64,000 nt of DNA, taken from contig JAAFJE010000009.1 of the NCBI GenBank assembly GCA_013298025.1, forward strand, positions 62,001-126,000, read 5' to 3'. This DNA is from Cytophagales bacterium (GTDB lineage Bacteria > Bacteroidota > Bacteroidia > Cytophagales > Spirosomataceae). The notes beneath the pieces are model-generated. The model saw only the letters and a list, made by a program, of their open reading frames with translations, was not told the origin of the DNA and ran no database searches. Below are positions 53,284 to 61,916 of this stretch, piece by piece. Position 1 is the first letter of the stretch. Every line of letters begins with the position of its first letter. Position numbers and translations under genes: made by a program.

Positions 53284-54969
53284 TTATGCCTTTCTTTTGG
53301 CTAAATACGCTTCCATAGCTTCTAGCGATAAAGCGTTGAAAGTCATGTCTTTGGTTAATCCTCCTTTGCGTGCAGTGGCCACGCCATAGTGCATATCGAA
53401 ATACCCTTCTTTTTCGTGGGCATCGGGGTTGATAGACAGCATTACGCCTTGTGTTAGGGCATAGTCAATCCAACGCCAATCTAAATCAAGACGATACGGA
53501 CTAGCATTAATTTCTATCACCACGCCGTTGGCGGCACAGGCATCTATCATTTTTTTATGGTCAACCGGATAGCCTGCTCTTGCCAATAGCAAGCGTCCGG
53601 TAGGATGTCCTAGTATAGTAGTAAAAGGATTTTCGATAGCTTTGATAAGTCGGTTCATCGCCTTTTCTTCGGTCATTTTTAAGTTTTGATGCACCGAAGC
53701 CACTACATAATCAAAAGTTTTTAATATTTCGTTGCTATAATCTAACGAGCCATCGCCCAAAATATCCGACTCAATGCCTTTCAAAATTTTAAAAGGCTGT
53801 TTCCCATCCAAGGCATATTGTGCATTAAGCTGGTCGATTTCGGCTTGTTGAGCCAATACACGTTCTTCCGACAACCCACGAGCATACACTGCCGTTTTCG
53901 AGTGGTCGGCAATGCCTAGGTATTCAAAGCCCAATGCTCGGCAATAATTGGCCATATCAGCCAGCGTATGTTTTCCGTCGGAATAGGTAGAGTGATTATG
54001 CAAAATACCTTTCAGGGCATCCCAAGTGACCAAATCGGTATTTTGGTGTTTTTTTATCCAATCAAATTCTTGGTTTCCTTCTCGCATTTCTGGAATAATA
54101 TACGGAAAGCCAATATGTGCATATACCGCTTCTTCCGAGTCAAATACGTTTTGTTGAAGGCTTTTGTATAAATTGTATTGTTGCAAATGGGGCTGTGCCG
54201 CACTATACACTAAAGTTTGATTGACAAAACGCTCAGGCGAACAAATCAGTATTTCTACAGGAATGCTTTTGCCTTCAAAAAAGCCTCTCCAAGCAAAGGG
54301 AGATGATTGCTTTTCTACTTGTTGCAATCCATCCAAAGCATTGAGATGCTGTTGTACAAGCCAAGGCTGTGTATGTGCTACGAGCAGTTGAATGCTTGTC
54401 ACCACTTCGTTTTTACGACGCACATCGCCTACAATGGCTACTTGTTCAAATGCTTGTTCGAGATAATCGAAAAGGACATTGGCAAGTTCTTCGCCTTTTT
54501 CCATGCGAAGTTTGCCCGCATTCGATTGGTTGTAAGCGATACCCTGCTTGATGGTTTCTTGAATTTTTTCGCCAAAACCTTTTAGTTGAGCAATCGCTCC
54601 ATTCTCGCAAGCCAGTGCCAATTCTCGTACATCGGTAATGCCCAATTCTTGCCAAATCGCCCTGACTTTCTTTGGCCCAATGCCTTTGATTTGAAACATT
54701 TCGAGCAAACCTTCGGGCGTTTTTACAAGCAAATCTTCTAACTCTTGCAACATGCCTGTACGCTTGATTTCTTCGACTTTGGCTGCTGTACTTTTGCCTA
54801 CGCCTTGTATCGCCGCAATAGTAGCGGTATCGGTTTCTGCCAAATCGCCCGTAAACTTATCTAATGCCCGTACAGCAAAACTAAGATTTTTGATTTTAAA
54901 TTCATTCTCATCGTGCAATTCGAGCAGTTTGAGGGTGAGTTCGAGTATGTCTAAAATCGTTTGATTCAT
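53284..54969 (-). CDS. PolX-like protein with degenerate polymerase site and intact PHP domain
   Basis: From the ATG at 54969 the protein is 561 residues. Helix-hairpin-helix motifs cover about 50-145 (IQGVGKSTAAKV, IKGIGPKKVRAI, LKGFGEKIQETI). The nucleotidyltransferase core is at 179-197. Its usual metal-binding Asp-x-Asp after the RR motif is replaced by TSIQLL, and the third acidic position is Glu239 in VEILIC. The PHP domain (about 320-545) keeps the metal ligands HNH (324-326), DHS (355-357), ESD (400-402), H427, H455 and DAH (516-518). The protein is likely a PHP-type nuclease or phosphoesterase with an inactive polymerase domain. DNA-repair role is inferred from domains. Confidence 0.88.
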   Translation of the reverse strand: MNQTILDILELTLKLLELHDENEFKIKNLSFAVRALDKFTGDLAETDTATIAAIQGVGKSTAAKVEEIKRTGMLQELEDLLVKTPEGLLEMFQIKGIGPKKVRAIWQELGITDVRELALACENGAIAQLKGFGEKIQETIKQGIAYNQSNAGKLRMEKGEELANVLFDYLEQAFEQVAIVGDVRRKNEVVTSIQLLVAHTQPWLVQQHLNALDGLQQVEKQSSPFAWRGFFEGKSIPVEILICSPERFVNQTLVYSAAQPHLQQYNLYKSLQQNVFDSEEAVYAHIGFPYIIPEMREGNQEFDWIKKHQNTDLVTWDALKGILHNHSTYSDGKHTLADMANYCRALGFEYLGIADHSKTAVYARGLSEERVLAQQAEIDQLNAQYALDGKQPFKILKGIESDILGDGSLDYSNEILKTFDYVVASVHQNLKMTEEKAMNRLIKAIENPFTTILGHPTGRLLLARAGYPVDHKKMIDACAANGVVIEINASPYRLDLDWRWIDYALTQGVMLSINPDAHEKEGYFDMHYGVATARKGGLTKDMTFNALSLEAMEAYLAKRKA

Positions 54970-55052
54970 GAGTTGAGTAACCAAAACAAGGATGTTGAAA
55001 AATGAATGATAGAAAGAAGCATGAGGAGTGAAAAAATTACGCAAGATGCACT

Positions 55053-55112
55053 GGAGGTTTGATTTTACTTGTGAAATAGGACTTTATTTCCTCTGTCGCA
55101 TATCAAACCTCC
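55053..55112. repeat. Inverted repeat between MFS and PolX-like genes
   Basis: GGAGGTTTGAT (55053-55063) and ATCAAACCTCC (55102-55112) form an 11-bp stem around a 38-base AT-rich centre. It may be the terminator of the MFS gene, but no T-run follows on the minus strand. Confidence 0.5.
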
Positions 55113-55125
55113 GATGCCACGGGTG

Positions 55126-56367
55126 CTATTCCTCCAAATAATCTAAATCTTTGCTATGCGTTTCGGGAATGGTGAGGATGGAGAAAAACGCCAATACAAA
55201 ACAAATGCCCCCTACTACCGCCGCCGCATACAGCACATCGAGGCTAGGCTTGAGTTCGGTATAAAGCATGGTCATGCCAATCACCGTACCACGCACCATA
55301 TTCGGAATAGTAGTAGCGGCGGTAGCACGAAGATTTGTGCCAAATTGCTCTGCCCCGATGGTCACAAACATGGCCCAATAGCCAACCGAAAAGCCAGCCA
55401 ACATACATACATTGTACAAGCCTGTAGCTGTTGAAATATTACCAAATAAAAATATCAGACTACAAACCAAGGTAAGCAGCAAGAGAATCGCCACGGCTTT
55501 CTTGCGTGATTGCAGTGCTTGCGAGATAAAACCACTCGCCAAGTCGCCAATGGCCAAACCTACATAGCAAAACATAATGGCTTTCCCCGGTTTGATTTCC
55601 TCGGCAATGCCCAATTTCTCGCCAAATTCGTTGGCAAAAGTAGCCAGTACCCCAATCACAAACCACGTAGGCATACCAATAGCAATACATTTTAAATAAC
55701 GACTCAGGCGATTGGCATTGGTAAACAAGGCAAAGAAATTCCCTTTTTTTACGGAAGTATTTTGCTTGATGTTTTCAAACATACCTGATTCAAAAACACT
55801 GATACGCAATAATAAAAGCACAAAACCCAAGCCTCCGCCCACAAAATAGGCATACCGCCAACTACCAAAAAGTTCTACGGTAAAATAGGCAACAACCGCC
55901 CCGAACAAGCCAATACCTGCCACCAGCGAAGAGCCAATGGCCCGCAATTCTTTGGGCAATACCTCCGACACCAGCGTAATGCCCGCACCCAGTTCGCCGG
56001 CCAAGCCAATGCCCGCAATGAAGCGTAAAATAGCGTAAGTGTTGGTGTCTTGCACAAAACCACAGCCAATGTTGGCAATAGAGTAGGTGAGGATAGAGCC
56101 AAAAAGTACAGATAAACGCCCTTTTTTATCGCCCAATACGCCCCAAAGAATACCACCAATGAGCAAGCCTCCCATTTGCCAATTGAGAATATCTTTGCCA
56201 ATAATACCTACTGCTTCTTTCGATAAGCCAAGGTCTTTTAAGCTTGGCACACGCACAATGCCAAAAAGTAATAAATCGTAAATGTCAACAAAATAGCCCA
56301 GTGCGGCTACCACCACTGGAATACTAAATAAATGCTGATAAGTGGTTTTTGAAGTAGGTTGGTTCAT
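55126..56367 (-). CDS. MFS transporter (metabolite:proton symporter type)
   Basis: A 413-residue protein with about 12 membrane segments in two halves. The signature GVLGDKKGRLSVLFGS after TM2 (about 76-91) and FIAGIGLAGELGAGITLVSEVLP around TM4 are typical of the metabolite:H+ symporter branch of the major facilitator superfamily. The substrate is not evident and no catabolic genes adjoin it. It lies 156 bases upstream of the PolX-like gene on the same strand. Confidence 0.88.
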   Translation of the reverse strand: MNQPTSKTTYQHLFSIPVVVAALGYFVDIYDLLLFGIVRVPSLKDLGLSKEAVGIIGKDILNWQMGGLLIGGILWGVLGDKKGRLSVLFGSILTYSIANIGCGFVQDTNTYAILRFIAGIGLAGELGAGITLVSEVLPKELRAIGSSLVAGIGLFGAVVAYFTVELFGSWRYAYFVGGGLGFVLLLLRISVFESGMFENIKQNTSVKKGNFFALFTNANRLSRYLKCIAIGMPTWFVIGVLATFANEFGEKLGIAEEIKPGKAIMFCYVGLAIGDLASGFISQALQSRKKAVAILLLLTLVCSLIFLFGNISTATGLYNVCMLAGFSVGYWAMFVTIGAEQFGTNLRATAATTIPNMVRGTVIGMTMLYTELKPSLDVLYAAAVVGGICFVLAFFSILTIPETHSKDLDYLEE

Positions 56368-56394
56368 CGTAAAATATGGAATTTATCAATGTGA

Positions 56395-56592
56395 AATTGT
56401 GAATTGTCAATTAGTGCGAAGGATTTTCTTTTGTTCAAAAGCGTTCTTATTATTCGCATTTTTTGGGGTAGCGGCAACCCTTGCGGTTGCCATGTTGAGT
56501 GTGGCAACCGCAAGGGTTGCCGCTACCCCAATTCTATTTGAAAGATAAAACCAAACTTTCATACAGCACTAATTGTCAATTGTCAATTAGTG
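56395..56592. repeat. Direct-repeat-bounded unit carrying a REP-like hairpin
   Basis: A 22-base repeat occurs at 56395-56416 and again at 56571-56592 with one difference; both end in CAATTGTCAATTAGTG or a near form of it. The right copy is part of a near-palindrome that begins with CACTAATTG at 56567. Between the copies lies the hairpin at 56465-56529. Together they look like a small non-coding mobile unit. Confidence 0.65.
56465..56529. repeat. REP/BIME-like perfect inverted repeat with GTAG heads
   Basis: A perfect 28-bp inverted repeat (56465-56492 and 56502-56529) with a 9-base loop. Each arm begins GGGGTAGC and then contains its own small hairpin GGCAACC-CTTGC-GGTTGCC. GTAG followed by an imperfect hairpin is the structure recognised by REP-associated tyrosine transposases, so the two arms form an inverted REP pair. 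It is GC-rich in an AT-rich setting. No transposase is in the window. Confidence 0.75.
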
Positions 56593-56699
56593 TTTTAGTT
56601 TTCAAAAGTTATGTTTTAGTATAAATTAAGATAAGTATTTGAAAATAAAAAACTTAACTCACTCAAGCACGCAATAACTTATTTCGCCCTCAACAATAG

Positions 56700-57227
56700 T
56701 TAGAAAGCCCACAATAACCTTGCTTCTTCTTTGATAAAAACAAGGGCAGCCTCACTCGGATTGCGTTGGCTTTGGAGGAGTTTTTCAAATACTTTTTTCG
56801 ACAACGCCACGGCAGGAGCATCGGGCTCTAGCTCGGTAGCAGCGAGGTTGATAAGTGAAATAGTTTCGTTCACGGCATTTTTTACAGTGAGCCAAGCCTC
56901 GTCGCTCATATATACTTGTTGCGAAAAATTGTGGCTCAATTCGTTTCTGATTTCGTGGGTGAGCAGTTGTTGGTAAGCTACCGCCGAAATTTCGGGCGGA
57001 CTTGTCCGCAACAGCAGTTGGCTTGGAGCAATTCTTTCTAAGAGCAAACAAATTCTTTCATAAGCACCCAAGCGTAGCGTAAGAGTTGTTTTGTCGCTTA
57101 AACCTTGGGCTTCTAACTTTTTTTGGTCTAAGTCTTTTTTGATAAAAGCATTGATAGCCAAATACATAGCCCATAAAAGTAAAGCCGCAGGAAGTATCAC
57201 TTTGAGCAAATCGGCAACTAATTCCAT
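56700..57227 (-). CDS. Membrane-anchored protein of unknown function
   Basis: The 175-residue protein has one N-terminal membrane segment (about 8-28) followed by a helical cytoplasmic domain with LTLRLGAYERICLLLERIAP, LLTHEIRNELSHNFSQQVYMS and EEARLLWAF. I associate this type with conserved Bacteroidota proteins of unknown role but cannot name a family. It is divergent from the IscA-like gene. Confidence 0.65.
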   Translation of the reverse strand: MELVADLLKVILPAALLLWAMYLAINAFIKKDLDQKKLEAQGLSDKTTLTLRLGAYERICLLLERIAPSQLLLRTSPPEISAVAYQQLLTHEIRNELSHNFSQQVYMSDEAWLTVKNAVNETISLINLAATELEPDAPAVALSKKVFEKLLQSQRNPSEAALVFIKEEARLLWAF

Positions 57228-57340
57228 AAAGAAAGGGTTTACATAAAATATCCTAGCGATAACTCCCTAGCGAGTATTTTATTGGGATTAATGGAAAATT
57301 TTTCAAAAATAGCTAATTTCGCCCTGAACTGTATAAGTTT

Positions 57341-57640
57341 ATGAATCATACCAGCATAAATCCTATAAACATTACGCCAAAAGCCAAGGCAGAAATACAA
57401 AAAGCCTTTCAAATCAAAGGGATTCCAGAGGCGTATTACTTGCGTATTGGTTTGCGAGGCAGTGCCTGTAGTGCCGCCTACCTGATTGGTTTCGATAAGC
57501 AAGAAGTACACGACCAATTGTATGAAATAGATGGCATTACGGTGCTTATCAATAAGCATCATTTGATGTATCTGCTTGGTGTTACGCTTGATTTTGAGGA
57601 GGAAGGAAACGGTTTTACTTTTGTCAAACAAACGGCATAG
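57341..57640 (+). CDS. IscA/HesB-like protein lacking the C-terminal CxC
   Basis: A 99-residue A-type iron-sulfur scaffold-like protein. The N-terminal half follows the family (ITPKAKAEIQKAF, YYLRIGLRGSACSAAYLIGFD, with Cys43 in the place of the first ligand). The usual C-terminal CGCG pair is absent: the protein ends FTFVKQTA. A scaffold or iron-donor role therefore needs other ligands. Some Bacteroidota encode such variants, so this may be a fixed subfamily and not a truncation; the stop is followed by a normal intergenic region. Confidence 0.82.
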   Translation: MNHTSINPINITPKAKAEIQKAFQIKGIPEAYYLRIGLRGSACSAAYLIGFDKQEVHDQLYEIDGITVLINKHHLMYLLGVTLDFEEEGNGFTFVKQTA

Positions 57641-57718
57641 CCAAACATACAAAGTAAGCACGATGAGGTGTCATGGCATACAAGCATCCATCTTTTTATA
57701 TAAATTACTGATTTACTG

Positions 57719-58606
57719 ATGAAAATTGCAGCGATAGATATTGGCTCGAACGCCGCCCGAATGCAAATATCAAGAGTGTTGGAAAACGAAGGCACGATTA
57801 GCTTCAAGCGTGTTGAATATGTACGCTTTGCCTTGCGTTTAGGACATGATGTTTTTAACGACGGAGAGATTAGCCCCGAGTCGGAGGTAAGAATTTTTAA
57901 ATTGCTTCATGCCTACAAGTTACTCATGGACTTGCACGAAGTGAAAGATTACATGATATGTGCCACTTCTGCTATGCGAGAAGCGGGCAACGCCGAAGCC
58001 ATTATTACCCGTATTCATAAGATTTTAGATATGAAAATCCACGTGATTGATGGGGCAAAAGAAGCCGAACTTATCAACGACGTGGTGGTACAATCGCTCG
58101 ATGGCAACGATTATTTGCACATAGATGTAGGCGGTGGTTCTACCGAACTCAACATCTATAGCAACCGCCAAAAAGTAGCTTCTCGGTCATTTAAGATTGG
58201 CTCGGTGCGTTTGCTAGAACACAAAGAGCGAGAAAGCGATTGGGACAAAATGCGTAAATGGATTGAACAGCACGTACAACCGAACAAAAAAGGTATTACA
58301 GCCGTAGGAACAGGCGGTAATATCAATAAGATTTTTAATTTTTCTACCAATCACGAAACGGCAACCTCCATTAGTATTGATGAACTGATACGGGTAAAAG
58401 ACTTTATTGCAGGACATACCTACGAAGAACGTATCAATAGACTTCGCCTAAATGCTGACCGTGCCGACGTGATTGTGCCAGCCGCCGAAATCTATCTCAA
58501 CGTGATGCGTTGGGCAGGAGCAGCGTCTATCATTGTGCCTGACGTAGGCTTAAAAGATGGAATTATTCAAATGGTTTACGAAAGGATTCAAAGCAGAAGA
58601 CGATAA
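57719..58606 (+). CDS. Ppx/GppA-family phosphatase
   Basis: A 295-residue exopolyphosphatase/guanosine-pentaphosphatase-like protein of the acetate/sugar-kinase/Hsp70/actin fold. Landmarks are IAAIDIGSNAARM (phosphate loop), ICATSAMREAGNAEAI, HIDVGGGSTELNIY, GSVRLLEHKERESDW and ITAVGTGGNINKI. It lacks the C-terminal HD domain of longer Ppx enzymes. It may hydrolyse polyphosphate or pppGpp; the substrate is not settled by sequence. It lies 78 bases after the IscA-like gene and ends at a strong bidirectional terminator. Confidence 0.88.
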   Translation: MKIAAIDIGSNAARMQISRVLENEGTISFKRVEYVRFALRLGHDVFNDGEISPESEVRIFKLLHAYKLLMDLHEVKDYMICATSAMREAGNAEAIITRIHKILDMKIHVIDGAKEAELINDVVVQSLDGNDYLHIDVGGGSTELNIYSNRQKVASRSFKIGSVRLLEHKERESDWDKMRKWIEQHVQPNKKGITAVGTGGNINKIFNFSTNHETATSISIDELIRVKDFIAGHTYEERINRLRLNADRADVIVPAAEIYLNVMRWAGAASIIVPDVGLKDGIIQMVYERIQSRRR

Positions 58607-58649
58607 CACAATCATGGGTGTATGAGGGAGTTTATCCGCCCATACGCTC

Positions 58650-58687
58650 AAACAATGTTAGGGTACTTTTACACCCTAACATTGTTT
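58650..58687. terminator. Bidirectional terminator between ppx/gppA and cdaA
   Basis: Perfect 15-bp stem (58650-58664 and 58673-58687) with an 8-base loop and T residues at the end. It touches the stop codon of the opposing gene. Confidence 0.92.
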
Positions 58688-58688
58688 T

Positions 58689-59471
58689 TTACTTTATCAA
58701 ATATTCGCTCAATTTAGCTTCTAAATCTTTCGCCGACATATTCCTAAAAATACCGCCATTATTGACAAATGAAACCTCGCCTTTCTCCTCAGATACAACA
58801 ATAATGGCCGCATCGCTTTGCTCGCTCATACCAAAAGCAGCCCTATGACGAAAACCCAAGGTAGGCGAAATCGTGCCACTTTCCGAAACAGGCAACATAC
58901 AACGAGCCGCCGCAATACGTCCATTTTTGATGATAACAGCCCCGTCATGTAGCGGAGAGTTTTTGTGGAAAATGGTCAAAATCAGCCGCTTAGATATTTT
59001 TGAATCAATTTCATCGCCCGATTCAATGAACTTTTTTAACTCGTCTTCCTTTTCAATCACAATCAACGCTCCCGTGTGGGTACTTGCCATGGTTTTAGTA
59101 GCTTCTACAATCGCCTGTAAGGTCGAAATATTGTCTTTAGAGGTTTTGGGGGTATAAAACCTTCTCAAGATAGGGTTTTCTTGAAACGACGTAGAACGCC
59201 CCAGCATCATCAAAAAACGACGAATTTCTTGTTGAAAAATAATCAATAATGCCAGTACACCCACATTCATAAATTGTCCCAAAATGGCCGAGAGCAATTC
59301 CATGCCCAAAGCCGTTGCCATCAAGTAAATGACATAAATAATGAGGTATCCAAAGAAAATTTTGTTGGCAATACTTCCTTCTATCAACTTGTAAATCTGA
59401 TAGAGTAAAAAGGCTACCAATACAATGTCGAATAAATCAATAAAATCAAAATTTAGAAATCCAATGTGCAT
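58689..59471 (-). CDS. cdaA: Diadenylate cyclase CdaA
   Basis: From the ATG at 59471 the protein is 260 residues. Three membrane segments lie in the first 100 residues. The DAC domain follows with QEIRRFLMMLG, GALIVIE, SPLHDGAVIIKNGRI (the DGA motif) and LGFRHRAAFGMSEQSDA (the RHR motif). It makes c-di-AMP from two ATP. The second messenger controls potassium and osmolyte balance and cell-wall state. The gene is downstream of an M23 peptidase on the same strand, 84 bases away, which fits a cell-envelope link. Confidence 0.94.
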   Translation of the reverse strand: MHIGFLNFDFIDLFDIVLVAFLLYQIYKLIEGSIANKIFFGYLIIYVIYLMATALGMELLSAILGQFMNVGVLALLIIFQQEIRRFLMMLGRSTSFQENPILRRFYTPKTSKDNISTLQAIVEATKTMASTHTGALIVIEKEDELKKFIESGDEIDSKISKRLILTIFHKNSPLHDGAVIIKNGRIAAARCMLPVSESGTISPTLGFRHRAAFGMSEQSDAAIIVVSEEKGEVSFVNNGGIFRNMSAKDLEAKLSEYLIK

Positions 59472-59555
59472 GGGTTGAAGATGGTGTTTGTGCAAGCCAA
59501 TGCTTGCGTATGTTTTATGCCTTTACAATACTCAAAGGCGTTTAATTACAATGTT

Positions 59556-60302
59556 TTACATCAATGCCGATGCTCTCAGTAAAAGGTTGGCATCCAGACA
59601 AATCTTTTGATAAAAATCCTTTTCAGAAGGTGCACACACACCGGGAAAATCGCCTTTTTTACCCAACATATCGGTCATGAGTTGGAAATGCAAATGCGGT
59701 GGCCAATGTCCATTTTCGGGTATATCGCCCAATTGTGCAAAGGCTGTTCCTTGGCTTATACTCATGCCTTCGTACAACCCCTCAAGCGAACTCAGACTCA
59801 AATGTCCATATAAGGTATAAAATGAGATGCCCTCTATTGCATGACTCAAAATGATGGTAGCACCATAATCGCCAAAAGTGTTGTTGTTGGCAAAACTGTG
59901 TACTTTGCTTGGCAAAGGAGCAAACACAGGCGTACCTGCCACTGCCCAAATGTCTATACCCAAATGAATAGAACGGGGTTCTGTCCCTTGCTGAAAATGC
60001 TGGCTACGGCGATAAATGTATCGGTTTTCGAGGTAGCCACCAATGGCACAAACCGCCTTTGCTGCCTGTATCTGCTCAAAAATATAGGTACTAAAAACGG
60101 TCGTATCGCTCAAATCAAGCTGTGCTAAGTCGTGGTTATTTTCGGTCAAATCTAATACCAACACGTGGTCATGAACCAAATCGAAAGGAACAACCGAGGC
60201 TACCGAAAGCTGACGCAACGCATTTGTTATCATGATACTGTTTGTATTGAGCAAGCAATCTTGCCATAATGCCTTACAAAAAGGATTTATTTTTGCCTGC
60301 AA
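59556..60302 (-). CDS. M23-family (LytM-type) peptidase
   Basis: A 248-residue protein with the M23 zinc site: first ligand pair in HLGIDIWAVAGTPVFAP (His and Asp), the TLYGHL segment and the second ligand motif HLHF. It cleaves peptidoglycan cross-links in active members. No clear signal peptide or membrane segment is visible, so it may be cytoplasmic or act in cell-shape control. The start at 60302 is one of two (an ATG 24 codons later is the alternative). Confidence 0.82.
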   Translation of the reverse strand: MQAKINPFCKALWQDCLLNTNSIMITNALRQLSVASVVPFDLVHDHVLVLDLTENNHDLAQLDLSDTTVFSTYIFEQIQAAKAVCAIGGYLENRYIYRRSQHFQQGTEPRSIHLGIDIWAVAGTPVFAPLPSKVHSFANNNTFGDYGATIILSHAIEGISFYTLYGHLSLSSLEGLYEGMSISQGTAFAQLGDIPENGHWPPHLHFQLMTDMLGKKGDFPGVCAPSEKDFYQKICLDANLLLRASALM

Positions 60303-60878
60303 GATAAAAAAATATTAGCAAAACCACGGTTGTTTGGTTCTTAAATCATCTTAATAAGTTTTCTAAAAAACATAACGCTATCCAAATGAGGCATGGGTAT
60401 CATGCTCTATCCTTAAAATACCCCTATAGTTATGAATTTTTTTCTCGAAAAACTTGATATTTAGAATTATGTATTGCAAATTGCTATCGTTATCAATGTC
60501 TTCAAAGCATACCCGCCGGATGTAATGTAGATATGATAAATTAGTCAGAATTATAACCTTACTTGATACTTCGCTAATTTCTTCATATTCTCATGGATTT
60601 GCCTACGCAAATTCGCACAGCCTGCTATTTTCTGCTTTATAGCTTGACAGACAAATTCCAACATTATTTTTTAACTGATTCAAACAAACATATCAATTCA
60701 AGTCGTTGATACGTTTTAAAGATAATAAGTTAATAATCAATACCAGATTGATGGTTTATTCGTTATGACGAAAACCAAATAATCATGTTAGAGATTATTT
60801 TTTTATGGGTTCGGGTTACAGAAAAAGTCACAGGCTATGCCCGTGACTTTTCTCGTTTTATCGCTTTGCTACAAACAT
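60303..60878. other. Intergenic region; terminator of the enoyl-CoA hydratase gene near its right end
   Basis: About 575 AT-rich bases with no gene. A 9-bp stem AAAAGTCAC/GTGACTTTT (60823-60831 and 60843-60851) lies just past the enoyl-CoA hydratase stop and is its probable terminator. Confidence 0.6.
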
Positions 60879-61655
60879 TTATTTTCCTCTAAATATCGGT
60901 TTTCTCTTACCCAAAAAAGCCTGAACGCCTTCGATAAAGTCGGCTGTTTTGCCTGCTTTGCTTTGCAGTGTAGCTTCTAGTTCGAGGGAATCTTCCAACG
61001 ACAAGGCACTAGATTTGTTCAGCGATTCTTTGATATAGCCAATTGCTTGCGTAGGAGCATCGACATAATAGCGTGTAAGTTGCTCAACGGCTTGGTCAAG
61101 GACTTCGTAAGGTACAACTTGATGTACCAACCGATGATGCAAGCAAGTAGCGGCATCGAGGAGTTTACCTGTAGTACACCAATCAAAAGCCGTTTGATAG
61201 CCCACCAGTCGGGTAAGAAAAAACGAAGAACCGGCATCTATCGACAAGCCAATGCCTACAAACAACTCTCTCATGCTGGCGTACTCGGCAGCCACTACCA
61301 AGTCGCAAGCCAATGCCAACGAGCACCCTGCCCCAGCGGCAATACCATTGAGCCGACAAATCACAGGCTTAGGGCATTGCCGAATGGCCAAAATCATGGG
61401 ATTGTAATATCGCCTTAAAATATCGCCAAAATCGTCATCCAGACGAAGCCCAGCTTTTAAATCTGCCCCCGAACAAAAAGCTTTGTCGCCCGTGGCTGTG
61501 AGTACAATTACTCGTACCTCGGCATCGTTGCGGGCTTGTGTAAAAGCAAGGGTAATTTCTTGAATAAGCGGAATATGCAGGGCATGAAAAACATCGGGTC
61601 TGTGTAGCGTAATGGTACACACCCCCGCTTGGGTTTGTTGTTGAAGGTATTGCAT
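60879..61655 (-). CDS. Enoyl-CoA hydratase/isomerase family protein (PaaG-like)
   Basis: A 258-residue crotonase-fold enzyme. The CoA-binding block AFCSGADLKAG, the oxyanion-hole segment NGIAAGAGCSLALACDLVVAA and the catalytic-region block FVGIGLSIDAGSSFFLTRLVG are in family order. An aspartate in that last block (about Asp140) stands where PaaG-type isomerases keep their catalytic Asp, in place of the Glu of classical hydratases. An isomerase role in phenylacetate or fatty-acid degradation is therefore possible. No paa cluster is nearby. Confidence 0.83.
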   Translation of the reverse strand: MQYLQQQTQAGVCTITLHRPDVFHALHIPLIQEITLAFTQARNDAEVRVIVLTATGDKAFCSGADLKAGLRLDDDFGDILRRYYNPMILAIRQCPKPVICRLNGIAAGAGCSLALACDLVVAAEYASMRELFVGIGLSIDAGSSFFLTRLVGYQTAFDWCTTGKLLDAATCLHHRLVHQVVPYEVLDQAVEQLTRYYVDAPTQAIGYIKESLNKSSALSLEDSLELEATLQSKAGKTADFIEGVQAFLGKRKPIFRGK

Positions 61656-61879
61656 ATAATTTTCAGTTAAATATGAAGAGGCAAAAGCCTAATGGTTTAC
61701 AAAACAAAAATAGAAAAATCTGTTCATAGCTTTTTATCTATGCCAAGATTTATGAATCACAGTTGTAGGAAAGATGTAGTAACTTGACATGAAAATTAGA
61801 TGACAGTTATTTGTTGATGTCATATATCACAATTGTGAATAATACCAGAAAGCAAATAAGCAAACAGACTTATTTTTAG

Positions 61880-61906
61880 TCAGCTAAAATTTTTACTAAG
61901 TTTTCA
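61880..61906. repeat. Left direct repeat flanking the DUF4143 ATPase gene
   Basis: A 27-base sequence (TCAGCTAAAA at its left end, TTACTAAGTTTTCA at its right end) matches 63483-63509 at 22 positions. All five differences are transitions. Confidence 0.5.
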
Positions 61907-61916
61907 AATGCACCAT

